Assembly (NCBI RefSeq): GCF_003002925.1
Contig: NZ_PVTK01000007.1
Location: forward strand, 1 to 64,000
Direction of reading: 5' to 3'
DNA: 64,000 nucleotides
Origin: Vreelandella songnenensis
GTDB lineage: Bacteria > Pseudomonadota > Gammaproteobacteria > Pseudomonadales > Halomonadaceae
The notes beneath the pieces were generated by a model. It did no database searches. It had not been told where the DNA came from and saw only the letters and a list, made by a program, of their open reading frames with translations. The position numbers and the translations under genes were made by a program. Below, piece after piece: positions 54,516 to 63,714 of this stretch (its first letter is position 1; each line of letters starts with the position of its first letter).

Positions 54516-54632
54516 GATAGTCTGAAGTTGTCAGCGGCAGGGAGCTGCTTAAAGGAAGTATCGCTCAGGATGAGCGGCCGCAGGCCAGGACGGCACAAGT
54601 CATAAAACGCCCCTTCATTGGGGCGTTTTTTT
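54516..54632 (+). ncRNA. Candidate CsrA/RsmA-sequestering sRNA (RsmY/RsmZ/CsrB-like)
   Basis: About 117 nt end in a clear intrinsic terminator (54607-54632: ACGCCCC...GGGGCGT then T7). A TATTAT -10 lies at 54504-54509. Four GGA motifs occur. Three are in hairpin loops: GCAG-GGAG-CTGC (54537-54548), CGCTC-AGGAT-GAGCG (54562-54576) and GCC-AGGAC-GGC (54584-54594). One is single-stranded in AAAGGAAGT (54551-54559). GGA in a hairpin loop is the CsrA/RsmA recognition unit, and CAGGATG fits its consensus. Size and architecture resemble RsmY/RsmZ. Expression and binding are inferred; the 5' end is approximate. Confidence 0.6.
54607..54632 (+). terminator. Terminator of the candidate sRNA
   Basis: ACGCCCC (54607-54613) pairs with GGGGCGT (54620-54626) and runs into seven T residues. 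No protein gene precedes it on this strand. Confidence 0.85.
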
Positions 54633-54696
54633 GTATGGACCGGCACAAGGCGCTGAATTAAACACTTGGCTCGACAAAGGCCAAGTTCAAACAACT

Positions 54697-54728
54697 AAAA
54701 AAAGCCCCATGCAAAGCATAGGGCTTGA
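54697..54728 (-). terminator. Terminator of the tRNA-Val pair
   Basis: On the minus strand AAGCCCTATGC, loop TTT, GCATGGGGCTT, then a T-run. It lies 3 nt past the second tRNA-Val. Confidence 0.85.
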
Positions 54729-54730
54729 TC

Positions 54731-54807
54731 TGGTAGGACCAGGCGGATTTGAACCGCCGACCTCCACGATGTCAACGTGGCGCTCTAACCAACTGAGCTA
54801 TGGTCCT
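54731..54807 (-). tRNA. tRNA-Val(GAC), copy 2
   Basis: A 77-nt tRNA with encoded CCA. The acceptor arms AGGACCA/TGGTCCT pair, D-arm GCTC/GAGC, anticodon stem CCACG/CGTGG with loop TTGACAT (anticodon GAC), T-arm GGCGG/CCGCC with TTCAAAT. It is identical to the copy at 54824-54900 and 16 nt downstream of it. Confidence 0.97.
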
Positions 54808-54823
54808 AAAACTGGGCTGCGGA

Positions 54824-54900
54824 TGGTAGGACCAGGCGGATTTGAACCGCCGACCTCCACGATGTCAACGTGGCGCTCTAACCAACTGAGCTATGGTCCT
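54824..54900 (-). tRNA. tRNA-Val(GAC), copy 1
   Basis: A 77-nt tRNA with the same sequence as the copy at 54731-54807, including anticodon GAC and encoded CCA. It is the promoter-proximal copy of the two-gene transcript. Confidence 0.97.
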
Positions 54901-54918
54901 GCTGTGCAACGGATGCGT

Positions 54919-54946
54919 ATTCTACTGATATACCAATATATTGCAA
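54919..54946 (-). promoter_or_regulatory. tRNA-Val promoter
   Basis: On the minus strand TTGCAA (54941-54946), 16 bp, TAGAAT (54919-54924), with ACGC discriminator as in the rRNA promoter. A+T-rich sequence upstream may be an UP element. Confidence 0.75.
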
Positions 54947-55076
54947 GTAACTTTTTTCTCTTCTATTACCGGATTTAGGCACGATATATCGATAAAATCG
55001 CAACTCGCTTATTCCGTTTAACTTTTGCAAATTCCAACAATCAATTCTGACCACCCTACCCCTAGGGAGATAGATA

Positions 55077-56150
55077 ATGCTTGCCCCCCTCATTGCGTGT
55101 CTTGCGTTCATACTGCTTGTCGCCACGCTGGTTGCGCGTATTCCTCTGCGCTGGTGGTGGATTCGCTGCTTTGAATTTCCTCGCGTGCAAACGGCACTTC
55201 TTTCCCTGGCATGCGGCGTCGCCGGCTTTTTCCTGCTGGAGCCCGGGACCTGGCGTTCAGCCGCGTGGCTTATGGTGTTGATAACCGTTGGCCTGCAGTG
55301 TCGCTACATCCTTCCCTGGACCCGGCTATGGCGCGTTCAGGTCAGCAAAGCAGCTGTCGATGCGCCTAAGGATCAGCACATAACCCTGCTGATCGCCAAT
55401 GTGCTGACGCCTAATCGGCACTGTGAAGGTCTGATCGCAATGATCAAGCAGCATCAGCCCGATATCATTCTGACACTGGAATCCGATCAATGGTGGCAGG
55501 ACCAGTTGGATCCTGAGCTTGATGAAACCTGGTGTTACAACGTCAAGGTGCCGCTGGACAATTTGTACGGGATGCACCTGTACTCCCGCTTGCCGCTGGA
55601 GAATACCTCGGTTAAATGGCTGATTCAGGATGATATACCGTCCATCCATACGCGGGTAAGGCTTGAAAGTGGCGACACCGTGCGGCTCTATGCAGTGCAT
55701 CCCCGCCCACCTGCGCCATCAGAAAGCGAAAAATCGCTATGGCGAGATGCGGAGCTTCTTTGGGTGGGCCAGGAAGTGCACGAAAAGCCCGAGCCGACGC
55801 TAGTGGCCGGTGATCTAAATGATGTGGCCTGGTCGATTACTACACGGCTATTTTGCCGCGTAAGCGGCATGCTTGATCCCCGGCGCGGCAGGGGCATGTT
55901 CAGCACCTTCCACGCCAAGAATCCGTTACTACGCTGGCCACTTGATCATATTTTCGTGACCAGCCACTTCACGCTGGTCAATATGCAGCGTCTTGAAGCC
56001 TTTGGCTCGGACCATTTCCCCATCCTTGCCTCTTTCTGTTACCGGCCCAGCCGCGAGGATGAGCAGGAAACCCCTGAAGCCAGCAGCGAAGAGCGTGAAG
56101 AGGCCAGGGAAACCATTCAGCAAGGCAAGACCGAAAAGCAGGAAACCTGA
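55077..56150 (+). CDS. Endonuclease/exonuclease/phosphatase (EEP) family membrane protein
   Basis: A 357-residue protein. Two or three N-terminal hydrophobic segments (PLIACLAFILLVATLVARI and the region to ~75) anchor it in the membrane. From ~100 a DNase I-like fold follows, with LLIANVLTPN, ILTLESDQWW (metal Glu), YGMHLYSRLPL, VAGDLNDVAWS (Asp-Asn) and the final GSDHFPILA catalytic His. The C-terminus is a Glu-rich tail. These membrane-anchored EEP proteins may be phosphatases or nucleases outside the cytoplasm; the substrate is unknown. GGGAGAT precedes the ATG. Confidence 0.85.
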   Translation: MLAPLIACLAFILLVATLVARIPLRWWWIRCFEFPRVQTALLSLACGVAGFFLLEPGTWRSAAWLMVLITVGLQCRYILPWTRLWRVQVSKAAVDAPKDQHITLLIANVLTPNRHCEGLIAMIKQHQPDIILTLESDQWWQDQLDPELDETWCYNVKVPLDNLYGMHLYSRLPLENTSVKWLIQDDIPSIHTRVRLESGDTVRLYAVHPRPPAPSESEKSLWRDAELLWVGQEVHEKPEPTLVAGDLNDVAWSITTRLFCRVSGMLDPRRGRGMFSTFHAKNPLLRWPLDHIFVTSHFTLVNMQRLEAFGSDHFPILASFCYRPSREDEQETPEASSEEREEARETIQQGKTEKQET

Positions 56151-56155
56151 TAGCG

Positions 56156-57532
56156 CTATTCAGGCACACCGCCTTGCGTCAACACCTTGGGATCGAGCAG
56201 GCGCTCGAGCGTCTGCCGATCCAGGTCAGTTTCCTCTTCAGCCACATCGATAATGGGCCGCCCGGCCTGGTACGCCTTTTTCGCCACCGCCGCGGCCGCA
56301 TTGTAACCAATTACGCTATTGAGCGCGGTTACCAGAATCGGGTTGCGCGCCAAGGGCTCTTGCAGATTGTTCTCGCGTACCTTGAAGGTGGCAATAGCCC
56401 GGTCCGCCAGAAGCCTTGAAGTATTGCTCATCAGCGTGATGGATGTCAGCAGGTTGGTCGCGACCAGCGGCAGCATCACGTTGAGTTGAAAATTACCGCT
56501 TTGCCCGGCAACCGTAATGGCGGCATCCAACCCAATCACCTGCGCCGACGCTTGAGCGGCAGACTCAGGGATCACCGGGTTGACCTTGCCCGGCATGATC
56601 GAGCTACCCGGCTGAAGCGCCTCCAGTTCGATTTCGCCAAGCCCTGCAAGCGGCCCCGAGTTCATCCAACGCAGGTCGTTGGCAATTTTCATGATCACGC
56701 AGGCAAGCCCCTTGAGCTGGCCGGAAAGCTCGACAGCGGCATCCTGGGACGACAAGCTGGCAAAAAAGCTGTCATTAGGCGCAAATTCAAGCCCCGTCTG
56801 GTCACTCAGCTCTTTGGCCATCTGCTCTGCAAAGCCCTCGGGAGCATTGATACCGGTTCCAACTGCCGTTCCCCCCTGCGCCAGGCGGCACAGCCTTTCC
56901 ATGGCGCTGTCAAAGCGCTCGATCGCCTGCCCCAGCTGGCTTGACCAGGCACCAAGCTCCTGATCCATACGCAGCGGCATGGCGTCCATCAGGTGGGTAC
57001 GCCCGGTTTTCACCACATCCTTGAGCTCACTCGCACGACGGTCGATACAGTCTCGCAAATGTTCGAGCGCCGGACGCAGCGATTCGTTAACCGCGATAGC
57101 CGCCGAAACGTGAATGGCGGTGGGGATGACGTCATTGCTCGACTGCCCCATGTTGACATGGTCGTTGGGCGTCACCTCCACACCCTCTTGGCTTGCAAGG
57201 GTAGCCAGCACTTCATTGACGTTCATATTGGTCGACGTACCCGACCCGGTCTGGAAAACGTCAATGGGGAACTGATCATCATGTCCGCCATCGATCACCG
57301 CTTGAGCGGCTTTTTGAATGGCCGTGGAGCGGGCTTCATCGAGCAGACCCAACTGCAGGTTGGCACGCGCAGCGGCCAGCTTTATACGCGCCACCGCATG
57401 CACGAAGGCTGCGGGCATGGGCGTATGCGATACGGGAAAATTATTGATAGCGCGCTGGGTCTGCGCGCCATAAAGCGCTGATGCCGGTACTTCAAGCTCG
57501 CCCATGCTGTCGCGTTCGGTACGAGTATCCAT
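56156..57532 (-). CDS. fumC: Fumarate hydratase class II
   Basis: A 458-residue iron-independent fumarase. Signature GSSIMPGKVNPVIPE near residue ~315, the TGRTHLMDAMPLRM loop and LYGAQTQRAINNFPVS near the N-terminus. Not an aspartase or adenylosuccinate lyase, from the fumarase-specific loop context. AAAGGAG is present upstream. It converges with the EEP gene and diverges from the phasin. Confidence 0.95.
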   Translation of the reverse strand: MDTRTERDSMGELEVPASALYGAQTQRAINNFPVSHTPMPAAFVHAVARIKLAAARANLQLGLLDEARSTAIQKAAQAVIDGGHDDQFPIDVFQTGSGTSTNMNVNEVLATLASQEGVEVTPNDHVNMGQSSNDVIPTAIHVSAAIAVNESLRPALEHLRDCIDRRASELKDVVKTGRTHLMDAMPLRMDQELGAWSSQLGQAIERFDSAMERLCRLAQGGTAVGTGINAPEGFAEQMAKELSDQTGLEFAPNDSFFASLSSQDAAVELSGQLKGLACVIMKIANDLRWMNSGPLAGLGEIELEALQPGSSIMPGKVNPVIPESAAQASAQVIGLDAAITVAGQSGNFQLNVMLPLVATNLLTSITLMSNTSRLLADRAIATFKVRENNLQEPLARNPILVTALNSVIGYNAAAAVAKKAYQAGRPIIDVAEEETDLDRQTLERLLDPKVLTQGGVPE

Positions 57533-57835
57533 TGTTTCACTCCTTTTGTTGGCCGTCTGGTTTAATGAAAAAGAGGCAGCCAGAGAATCCGTTCCTAGGG
57601 TTGGCAGCTATTCAAGCTAGTCGTTCCCCCGGCCCTGGTAAAACTCCAGCCAGGCATATTTTTTCAAGCGTGGCTTCAAGGCTAGGTGCCTGACACCTAT
57701 ATTGCACCGCACAAAAGTGACTGCTATGCTGGATAAACAGTGCTTGAACGGCGAGTAAACCGCTATGGGTAATGACATTTGCCTGCCGTTACCGCCTACA
57801 CGATCAGTACGCCAAACCGCTTCAGGAGCTTTTGA
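57533..57835. other. Gap between fumC and the phasin gene
   Basis: About 300 bp carrying the phasin promoter and, presumably, a fumC promoter. No other element is recognised. Confidence 0.6.
57702..57730 (+). promoter_or_regulatory. Probable phasin promoter
   Basis: TTGCAC (57702-57707), 17-bp spacer, TATGCT (57725-57730), about 100 bp before the phasin start codon. Confidence 0.6.
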
Positions 57836-58210
57836 ATGAATACTTTCAATACCAACGAAATGAATCAGCAGTTCGATAATCTGTTCATGGCACCGGCTCG
57901 CGCTTATGCCGCCCTGACTCTTGATCACGCCGAAAAGATGTTCAATGCACAGATGGATACAACCCACGCCTATGCGCAAGCAGGCATTGCACAGCTTCGC
58001 GAGCTGAGCAGCATCAAGGATCCAGAGGCGCTGCGTCAGTACATGGAAAGCCAGCAGCAGGTCGTCAAGGAGATGGCTGAACGCGTGAAGGGCGATGCGG
58101 ACAAGGTCGTATCGCTTCAGCAGGACTTCTTTCAAAAGGGTCAAAAACTTACTGAAGAGAGTGTCAAACAGGCTCAGTCAGCTGCCGGCAAGATGCGTAA
58201 ACCGGCCTGA
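57836..58210 (+). CDS. Phasin family protein
   Basis: A 124-residue amphipathic helical protein: NQQFDNLFMAPARAYAALTLDHAEKMF, then repeated Gln/Glu-rich helices up to VKQAQSAAGKM. This is the form of polyhydroxyalkanoate granule-coating phasins, which fits a Halomonadaceae host. The PHA synthesis genes are not in this window, and small phasin-like proteins can have other roles. AGGAG precedes the ATG; a strong terminator follows. Confidence 0.85.
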   Translation: MNTFNTNEMNQQFDNLFMAPARAYAALTLDHAEKMFNAQMDTTHAYAQAGIAQLRELSSIKDPEALRQYMESQQQVVKEMAERVKGDADKVVSLQQDFFQKGQKLTEESVKQAQSAAGKMRKPA

Positions 58211-58240
58211 TATTCAGCACAGCACTCTGTATCGTTCTAT

Positions 58241-58270
58241 GCCCGCGAATATATTTCGCGGGCTTTTTTT
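58241..58270 (+). terminator. Terminator of the phasin gene
   Basis: GCCCGCGAA (58241-58249), loop TATAT, TTCGCGGGC (58255-58263), then seven T (58264-58270). Its T-run overlaps the last bases of convergent hda. Confidence 0.9.
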
Positions 58271-58973
58271 ACCAGCCAAGGGCCGATTTGACGAACGGAA
58301 TGGTCAGTTTTCGCTTGGCAGAAAGAGATGCCTGGTCAAGGGTTTCAATGGCTCGACAAAGCTCGCCAAGCTCGCGCGGGCCGCGGTGCAGAATATAGCG
58401 CCCCACGTCATCCGGCAGCTGCAGCCCTCTTACGTGGGCACGCAACTTGAGCGCTGCCAGGCGCGCGTCGTCGTCCAGTGGGTTCAGGTGAAAGGTTACT
58501 CCCCAGCTCAACCGCGAAGCCAGATCGGGCAAGGCAACATCCAACTGACGAGGTGGCGCGTTTGAGGCAATGACCAACTGTTTGCCCGCATCGCGCAGCC
58601 GGTTGAAGGCGTGAAACAGCGCCTCTTCCCAGCGCTTGCGGCCCACCACATACTCCAGGTCATCAATGGCGACCAGATCAAGCCGTTCGATATCTTCAAG
58701 CATGAGTGGCGGAAAATGCCCAAGGTCGGCAAGCGGCAGGTAAAGCGAGCGTTTATCGGCATCGGAGGCAGCGTGGCACGCGGCCTGAAGCAGGTGGCTG
58801 CGGCCGCTTCCAGGCGCTCCCCACACGTATATGAACGGTTCCGAATTGGGCTGAAGCTGATGGGTCAAATGCTCAACCAGTGATGCGTTTGCCCCTGAAG
58901 CGTAATAGTTATTGAAGGTTGCATCATCGCGCAACCCTACTCCTAACGGCAGCTGTGCCGGCATTCGGCTCAT
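58269..58973 (-). CDS. hda: DnaA regulatory inactivator Hda
   Basis: A 234-residue AAA+ protein related to DnaA domain III. The N-terminal QLPLGVGL is the beta-clamp-binding motif; YVWGAPGSGRSHLLQAA is the Walker A region and LVAIDDLEYV the Walker B. Together with the clamp it stimulates ATP hydrolysis by DnaA after initiation. A second Met three codons in could also start. Overlaps the AI-2E permease gene by 4 bp. Confidence 0.93.
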   Translation of the reverse strand: MSRMPAQLPLGVGLRDDATFNNYYASGANASLVEHLTHQLQPNSEPFIYVWGAPGSGRSHLLQAACHAASDADKRSLYLPLADLGHFPPLMLEDIERLDLVAIDDLEYVVGRKRWEEALFHAFNRLRDAGKQLVIASNAPPRQLDVALPDLASRLSWGVTFHLNPLDDDARLAALKLRAHVRGLQLPDDVGRYILHRGPRELGELCRAIETLDQASLSAKRKLTIPFVKSALGW

Positions 58974-60082
58974 GATGATTCCCTTTCGTCGTGACGACCT
59001 AGCCCATCATGGTGGTTCAAAGACGTTAATGAGCGCGGCTCGGCTCTGTAGAGCGTGCTCTGCTTGTAACGGTCGTTCAATTCGCGAAGAAGCACCATGA
59101 AAACGGCCGCGGCGGGTAGTGCTAACAGCACGCCGGTAAAGCCGAAGATGTTACCTCCTGCCAGCACGGCAAAAATGACCGCCACCGGATGCAGGCCGAT
59201 CTTATCACCCAGAAGTTTGGGCTGTAGTATGACACTTTCTGCGGCCTGACCGATACTAAATACCACGATCACTCCCAGTACCGCCCACCACGTACCGAAT
59301 TGAAATAGCGCGACAATTAGTGCGACTGCAATCCCTACGATAAAGCCCAGAAAGGGAACAAAGCTTACAATGCCAGAAACAAATCCGATCAAGAGCCCAA
59401 AGTTGAGGCCCATCAACGTAAGGCCCGTGGCGTAGATCACACCAAGGCATAGCATGACCAGCAGTTGACCGCGTAAAAACGACGCCAGCACTTCATCACA
59501 GCGCCTGGCCAGGCGAAAAACATCACTTGCCCACTGGCGCGGTACCAGGCTTGCGATGTTGCTCAGCATCCGGTTCCAGTCAAGCAGAAGATAGAAGGTC
59601 ACGACGGGAATCAGCGCGATATAGGTGATCCAGGTCATGAATGCCACCCCAGAGCGTCCGATATGGCCAAGCGCCTGGGCAAGGTAGCTGCCCGCATCAC
59701 GCCAGTTCTCCACCAGCACTTCGCGCACGTTGGTAATTTCGGCACGCAGATCGTAGCCGGTCCACTCCTGGACCTGCGGCGCCAGAACGGTTTCAAACCA
59801 TGCAAAAATTCCCGGCACGGCCTCCCCCAACTGCTTGATCTGCTGCACGACCAGCGGTATGAAAATCAGCAGACTGGCAGTCAGTACAATCAACAGCACC
59901 AGAAACACCAGGCTGACCGCGATGGGACGCTTCATTCCCAACCGCTGAAAATAGTTGGTTAACGGGTCGGCCAGATACGCCAGCACCATGCTGGCCACAA
60001 ACGGCATCAGCACTGAATTGAGCAGGTATACAAGCCCAACTGCCACCACCAGAAGCACCGCTCCTAACCAGGTATTTCGCAT
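58970..60082 (-). CDS. AI-2E (PerM/YdgE) family permease
   Basis: A 370-residue membrane protein with 7-8 segments. LLVVAVGLVYLLNSVLMPFVASMVLAYLADPLTNYFQRLGMKRPIAVS is the standard family beginning, and FVPFLGFIVGIAVALIVALFQFG the standard C-terminal part. The family includes AI-2 exporters and Na+/H+ antiporters; no function can be given here. An in-frame extension to 60169 lacks support. It lies before hda, as PerM does near hda in many gammaproteobacteria. Confidence 0.87.
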   Translation of the reverse strand: MRNTWLGAVLLVVAVGLVYLLNSVLMPFVASMVLAYLADPLTNYFQRLGMKRPIAVSLVFLVLLIVLTASLLIFIPLVVQQIKQLGEAVPGIFAWFETVLAPQVQEWTGYDLRAEITNVREVLVENWRDAGSYLAQALGHIGRSGVAFMTWITYIALIPVVTFYLLLDWNRMLSNIASLVPRQWASDVFRLARRCDEVLASFLRGQLLVMLCLGVIYATGLTLMGLNFGLLIGFVSGIVSFVPFLGFIVGIAVALIVALFQFGTWWAVLGVIVVFSIGQAAESVILQPKLLGDKIGLHPVAVIFAVLAGGNIFGFTGVLLALPAAAVFMVLLRELNDRYKQSTLYRAEPRSLTSLNHHDGLGRHDERESS

Positions 60083-60280
60083 CGTTAGACTCTCCTTCCT
60101 GGATTCATCAATTGCGCCATTAGCGTTAGATAATAACAAAAGTTGCGTTAACAAAGACCTTAGCTGCATACCGGCGATGCGGCACGCGGCACTGGATGGT
60201 ACAATCCGCTGCAGTTAATGCCCGGCACTGGCCAATGCGCCAGCACTACCCGTACTGCTATAGGCTTCACAGGAACTGTC

Positions 60281-61348
60281 ATGACCGAGACTTCCACTTC
60301 TCCGGCTACCCCCTCACTCAGCTACAAGGATGCCGGTGTCGATATTGATGCTGGAAACGCCCTGGTTGACCGCATCAAACACGTTGCCAAGCGCACCACA
60401 CGCCCTGAAGTAATGGGCGGGCTGGGGGGCTTTGGTGCACTATGCGAACTGCCTGCAGGCTACAAGCAACCGGTACTGGTATCGGGCACCGATGGGGTGG
60501 GTACCAAACTGCGCCTGGCAATGGATCTTGGCAAGCACGACACCATCGGCATCGATCTGGTGGCCATGTGCGTCAACGATTTGATCGTTGCCGGCGCCGA
60601 GCCGCTTCTATTCCTGGACTACTATGCCACGGGCAAGCTGGATGTGGATATTGCCGCTGACGTGGTCACCGGCATTGGTGCAGGTTGCGAGCTTGCAGGC
60701 TGCGCGCTGGTTGGCGGTGAAACGGCGGAAATGCCGGGAATGTACGAAGGCAGTGACTACGATTTGGCAGGCTTTTGTGTCGGCGTCGTGGAAAAGTCCG
60801 AAATTCTTGACGGCAGCAAGGTGGGCGAAGGCGACGTACTGCTCGGGCTCGCCTCTTCAGGCCCTCACTCCAACGGCTACTCGCTGATTCGCAAGATTCT
60901 CGAGGTCAGCAACGCATCTCTGGATACCCAGGTAGACAACGCCCCGCTTGGCGATGCGCTGATGGCGCCGACGCGCATTTATGTAAAATCTCTGCTTTCA
61001 CTAATGCGCGACACTTCGCTTTCCGTTCATGCCCTGTCGCATATTACCGGCGGCGGTCTGCTGGAAAACATTCCCCGCGTCTTGCCGGACAACCTGGCGG
61101 CGCATATCGATATCACTACCTGGCAGCGCCCTGCCGTGTTTGACTGGCTTCAAGCCCAGGGCAATGTCAACGAAACCGAAATGCACCGCGTTCTGAACTG
61201 CGGTATCGGCATGGTAGTGGTCGTACCGGCGGCTGAAGCCGAACAGATCATGGCGCATCTTCAGGTTCAGGGCGAAACGGTCTACCGTATCGGTCATATC
61301 ATCGAACGCCAGAATGACGCCGTGGTGCTGGAGAACCTGTCAGCATGA
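60281..61348 (+). CDS. purM: Phosphoribosylformylglycinamidine cyclo-ligase
   Basis: A 355-residue AIR synthetase of purine biosynthesis. It has [43 protein letters not shown] and [13 protein letters not shown]. The start at 60281 has AGGA upstream; the frame to 60218 is not needed. Its stop overlaps purN by 4 bp (ATGA). Confidence 0.96.
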   Translation: MTETSTSPATPSLSYKDAGVDIDAGNALVDRIKHVAKRTTRPEVMGGLGGFGALCELPAGYKQPVLVSGTDGVGTKLRLAMDLGKHDTIGIDLVAMCVNDLIVAGAEPLLFLDYYATGKLDVDIAADVVTGIGAGCELAGCALVGGETAEMPGMYEGSDYDLAGFCVGVVEKSEILDGSKVGEGDVLLGLASSGPHSNGYSLIRKILEVSNASLDTQVDNAPLGDALMAPTRIYVKSLLSLMRDTSLSVHALSHITGGGLLENIPRVLPDNLAAHIDITTWQRPAVFDWLQAQGNVNETEMHRVLNCGIGMVVVVPAAEAEQIMAHLQVQGETVYRIGHIIERQNDAVVLENLSA

Positions 61349-62085
61349 GCGGTACCGACTACCCAAGCGATACGATCACCGACATGTCGCCGGAACCCGT
61401 TGGCGCCCGTCGCGTGGTGGTGCTGATTTCAGGCAGCGGCAGCAACCTGCAAGCGCTGATCGATGCCCAGACCCATGACAGGCTGGGCGGCGAGATTGTA
61501 GCGGTTATCTCCAATGAACATGACGCCTACGGCCTGAAGCGCGCCCACGAAGCGGGTATTGAAGCCGTTGCGCTGCCCCACCGCGAATACGATAGCCGCG
61601 ATGCTTATGATGGTGCGCTGATCAAGGTCATCGAGCGTCATGAGCCTGATCTGATCGTACTGGCGGGCTTCATGCGTATTCTGACGCCGCGCTTTGTGCA
61701 GCGTTTTCTAGGCCGCATGCTCAACATCCACCCATCGCTTCTCCCCGCGTACCAGGGCTTGAACACGCATGCCCGGGCACTGGCAGATGGTGTCGCAAGC
61801 CATGGCTGTAGCGTGCACTTCGTTACCGAAGAGCTGGATGGTGGCCCGGTCGTGCTTCAGGCGGAGCTCGCAGTTACCGCAGATGACACTGTAGAAACGC
61901 TAAAGGAGAAGGTGCATGCCCGTGAGCATCTGATCTACCCGATCGCGGTACAGTGGTGTCTTGAAGGCCGCCTGCAGTTCAGCCCTGAAGGCGCCAAGAT
62001 GGATGGCCATCTACTGCCGCCCCACGGCATGTGCCTTTCCCATGAGGACGCTGCCGAAGAGCTCGACGAAGACGCCGAAGAGTAG
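61345..62085 (+). CDS. purN: Phosphoribosylglycinamide formyltransferase 1
   Basis: A 246-residue GAR transformylase using 10-formyl-THF. Core [18 protein letters not shown], catalytic [20 protein letters not shown] with His/Asp, and [18 protein letters not shown] ~23-residue N-terminal extension and an acidic tail are present compared with E. coli (212). An alternative ATG exists at 61384. The purMN pair is the usual layout. Confidence 0.94.
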   Translation: MSGTDYPSDTITDMSPEPVGARRVVVLISGSGSNLQALIDAQTHDRLGGEIVAVISNEHDAYGLKRAHEAGIEAVALPHREYDSRDAYDGALIKVIERHEPDLIVLAGFMRILTPRFVQRFLGRMLNIHPSLLPAYQGLNTHARALADGVASHGCSVHFVTEELDGGPVVLQAELAVTADDTVETLKEKVHAREHLIYPIAVQWCLEGRLQFSPEGAKMDGHLLPPHGMCLSHEDAAEELDEDAEE

Positions 62086-62142
62086 CCGGTAGCCGCTTGG
62101 CCCTGTGACTTCGACCCTGTGGCTTAATATCGATGTATTAAA

Positions 62143-62174
62143 AAAGCCTTACGGGAAACCGTAAGGCTTTTTTT
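62143..62174. terminator. Bidirectional terminator after purN
   Basis: AAAGCCTTACGG (62143-62154), loop GAAA, CCGTAAGGCTTT (62159-62170), with T7 on the right and A-run on the left, serving purMN and convergent dcd. Confidence 0.9.
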
Positions 62175-62192
62175 GAAGCATGAAACCCGCTA

Positions 62193-62759
62193 TCAGGTCC
62201 GCGGCAGGGTTACACCGCGCTGCCCCATGTATTTCCCCCCCCGATCCTTGTAGGACGTTTCGCACACCTCATCGGATTCCAGAAACAGCATCTGGGCCAC
62301 GCCTTCATGAGCATAGATCTTGGCGGGCAGATTGGTGGTGTTGGAAAACTCGAGCGTCACGTGACCTTCCCACTCGGGCTCAAGCGGTGTCACGTTGACG
62401 ATGATACCGCAGCGCGCATAGGTAGACTTACCCAGGCAGATCGTCAATACGTTACGCGGAATGCGAAAATACTCGACGGTTCGCGCCAGCGCAAACGAGT
62501 TGGGGGGAATGATGCATACGTCCCCTTTTATATCTACAAAGCTCTTGGCGTCAAACGCCTTGGGATCGACAATGGCCGAGTGGATATTGGTGAATACCTT
62601 GAACTCATCGGCACAGCGCACATCGTAGCCGTAGCTTGAGGTGCCGTAGGAAATGACCCGCTGGTCATTTACATAGCGAACCTGCTCCGCTTCAAACGGC
62701 TCGATCATGGCATCGCTTTGCGCCATGCGACGAATCCACTTATCTGATTTGATACTCAT
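62193..62759 (-). CDS. dcd: dCTP deaminase
   Basis: A 188-residue enzyme giving dUTP from dCTP, the main dTMP route in gammaproteobacteria. Residues [41 protein letters not shown] and [11 protein letters not shown] with the catalytic Glu nearby ([13 protein letters not shown]). Nine bp from mrp. Confidence 0.95.
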   Translation of the reverse strand: MSIKSDKWIRRMAQSDAMIEPFEAEQVRYVNDQRVISYGTSSYGYDVRCADEFKVFTNIHSAIVDPKAFDAKSFVDIKGDVCIIPPNSFALARTVEYFRIPRNVLTICLGKSTYARCGIIVNVTPLEPEWEGHVTLEFSNTTNLPAKIYAHEGVAQMLFLESDEVCETSYKDRGGKYMGQRGVTLPRT

Positions 62760-62768
62760 GCGTTACTT

Positions 62769-63569
62769 CTACTCGCTAAAAGAAATGGTGGGGCCATTGC
62801 TTGCCCCGGCACTCACTGATTGAGCAACCTGACGGGCGATATCGGCAAAGGTCTGGCTGACAGCGCTATCCGGTTCGGAAATAACGCTTGGCTTGCCCGA
62901 ATCCGCCAGCTCTCGAATCGATAGCGTCAGCGGCAGGCGGCCAAGCACGGCTGTCTGATACTCCTGGGCAATCAGGTCGCCACCACCGGTACCGAAAATG
63001 GCGGCTTCATGGCCACACTTTTCGCAGTGATAAAGGCTCATGTTCTCGACCACGCCCAGTACCGGTACGTTGACCTTGCGGAACATCTCGATACCCTTGC
63101 GCGCATCCAGCAGCGCGATATCCTGGGGAGTGGTGACGATAACCGCGCCGGATACCGGTACTTTCTGCGCCAGCGTCAGCTGTATATCGCCGGTGCCAGG
63201 CGGCATGTCAATCAGCAGAAAATCGAGATTGTCCCACTGGGTCTGGGTCAGCATCTGCTGGAATGCCCCTACCACCATCGGCCCACGCCAGACCATTGCT
63301 TCACGGCTATTGACCATGAACGCCATGGACATGGCTTGAAGGCCGTGGGCCTGTAGAGGCAGAAACTTGTTATCACCCGTCGCCTGAGGGCGCACACCCT
63401 CTTCAACGCCGAGCATCTGGGCTTGGCTTGGGCCGTAAATATCGGCATCCAGTACGCCAACCCGGTACCCAAGTGCAGAAAGGGCCAGAGCCAGATTCAC
63501 CGTAACGGTTGACTTGCCCACACCGCCTTTACCCGATGCCACTGCGACAATATGTTTTACGCCGTCCAT
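62769..63569 (-). CDS. apbC: Iron-sulfur cluster carrier Mrp/ApbC
   Basis: A 266-residue P-loop ATPase that carries [4Fe-4S] clusters to apoproteins. Walker A ASGKGGVGKSTVTVN, then DADIYGPSQAQM, LLIDMPPGTGDIQL and the cluster Cys pair in YHCEKCGHEA. It lacks the ~90-residue N-terminal DUF59-type domain that E. coli Mrp (369) carries, so it is the short form. AGAGGAG precedes the start. Confidence 0.92.
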   Translation of the reverse strand: MDGVKHIVAVASGKGGVGKSTVTVNLALALSALGYRVGVLDADIYGPSQAQMLGVEEGVRPQATGDNKFLPLQAHGLQAMSMAFMVNSREAMVWRGPMVVGAFQQMLTQTQWDNLDFLLIDMPPGTGDIQLTLAQKVPVSGAVIVTTPQDIALLDARKGIEMFRKVNVPVLGVVENMSLYHCEKCGHEAAIFGTGGGDLIAQEYQTAVLGRLPLTLSIRELADSGKPSVISEPDSAVSQTFADIARQVAQSVSAGASNGPTISFSE

Positions 63570-63652
63570 TTAGTCGCACTCCTCTTGTAGGGGTAGATCA
63601 TTCGCTTGGGCAAATGATACTCGCTGAGCGCGTTTTCATAAACTAACAAACC

Positions 63653-63683
63653 AAAAAGCGGATGCTGGTGACCCAGCATCCGC
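63653..63683 (-). terminator. Terminator of the gene at the right edge
   Basis: On the minus strand GCGGATGCTGG, loop GTCA, CCAGCATCCGC, then TTTTTGG (complement of 63653-63657). Confidence 0.85.
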
Positions 63684-63714
63684 CTGAACGATTATCAAAA
63701 TGAACAATAAAGCC

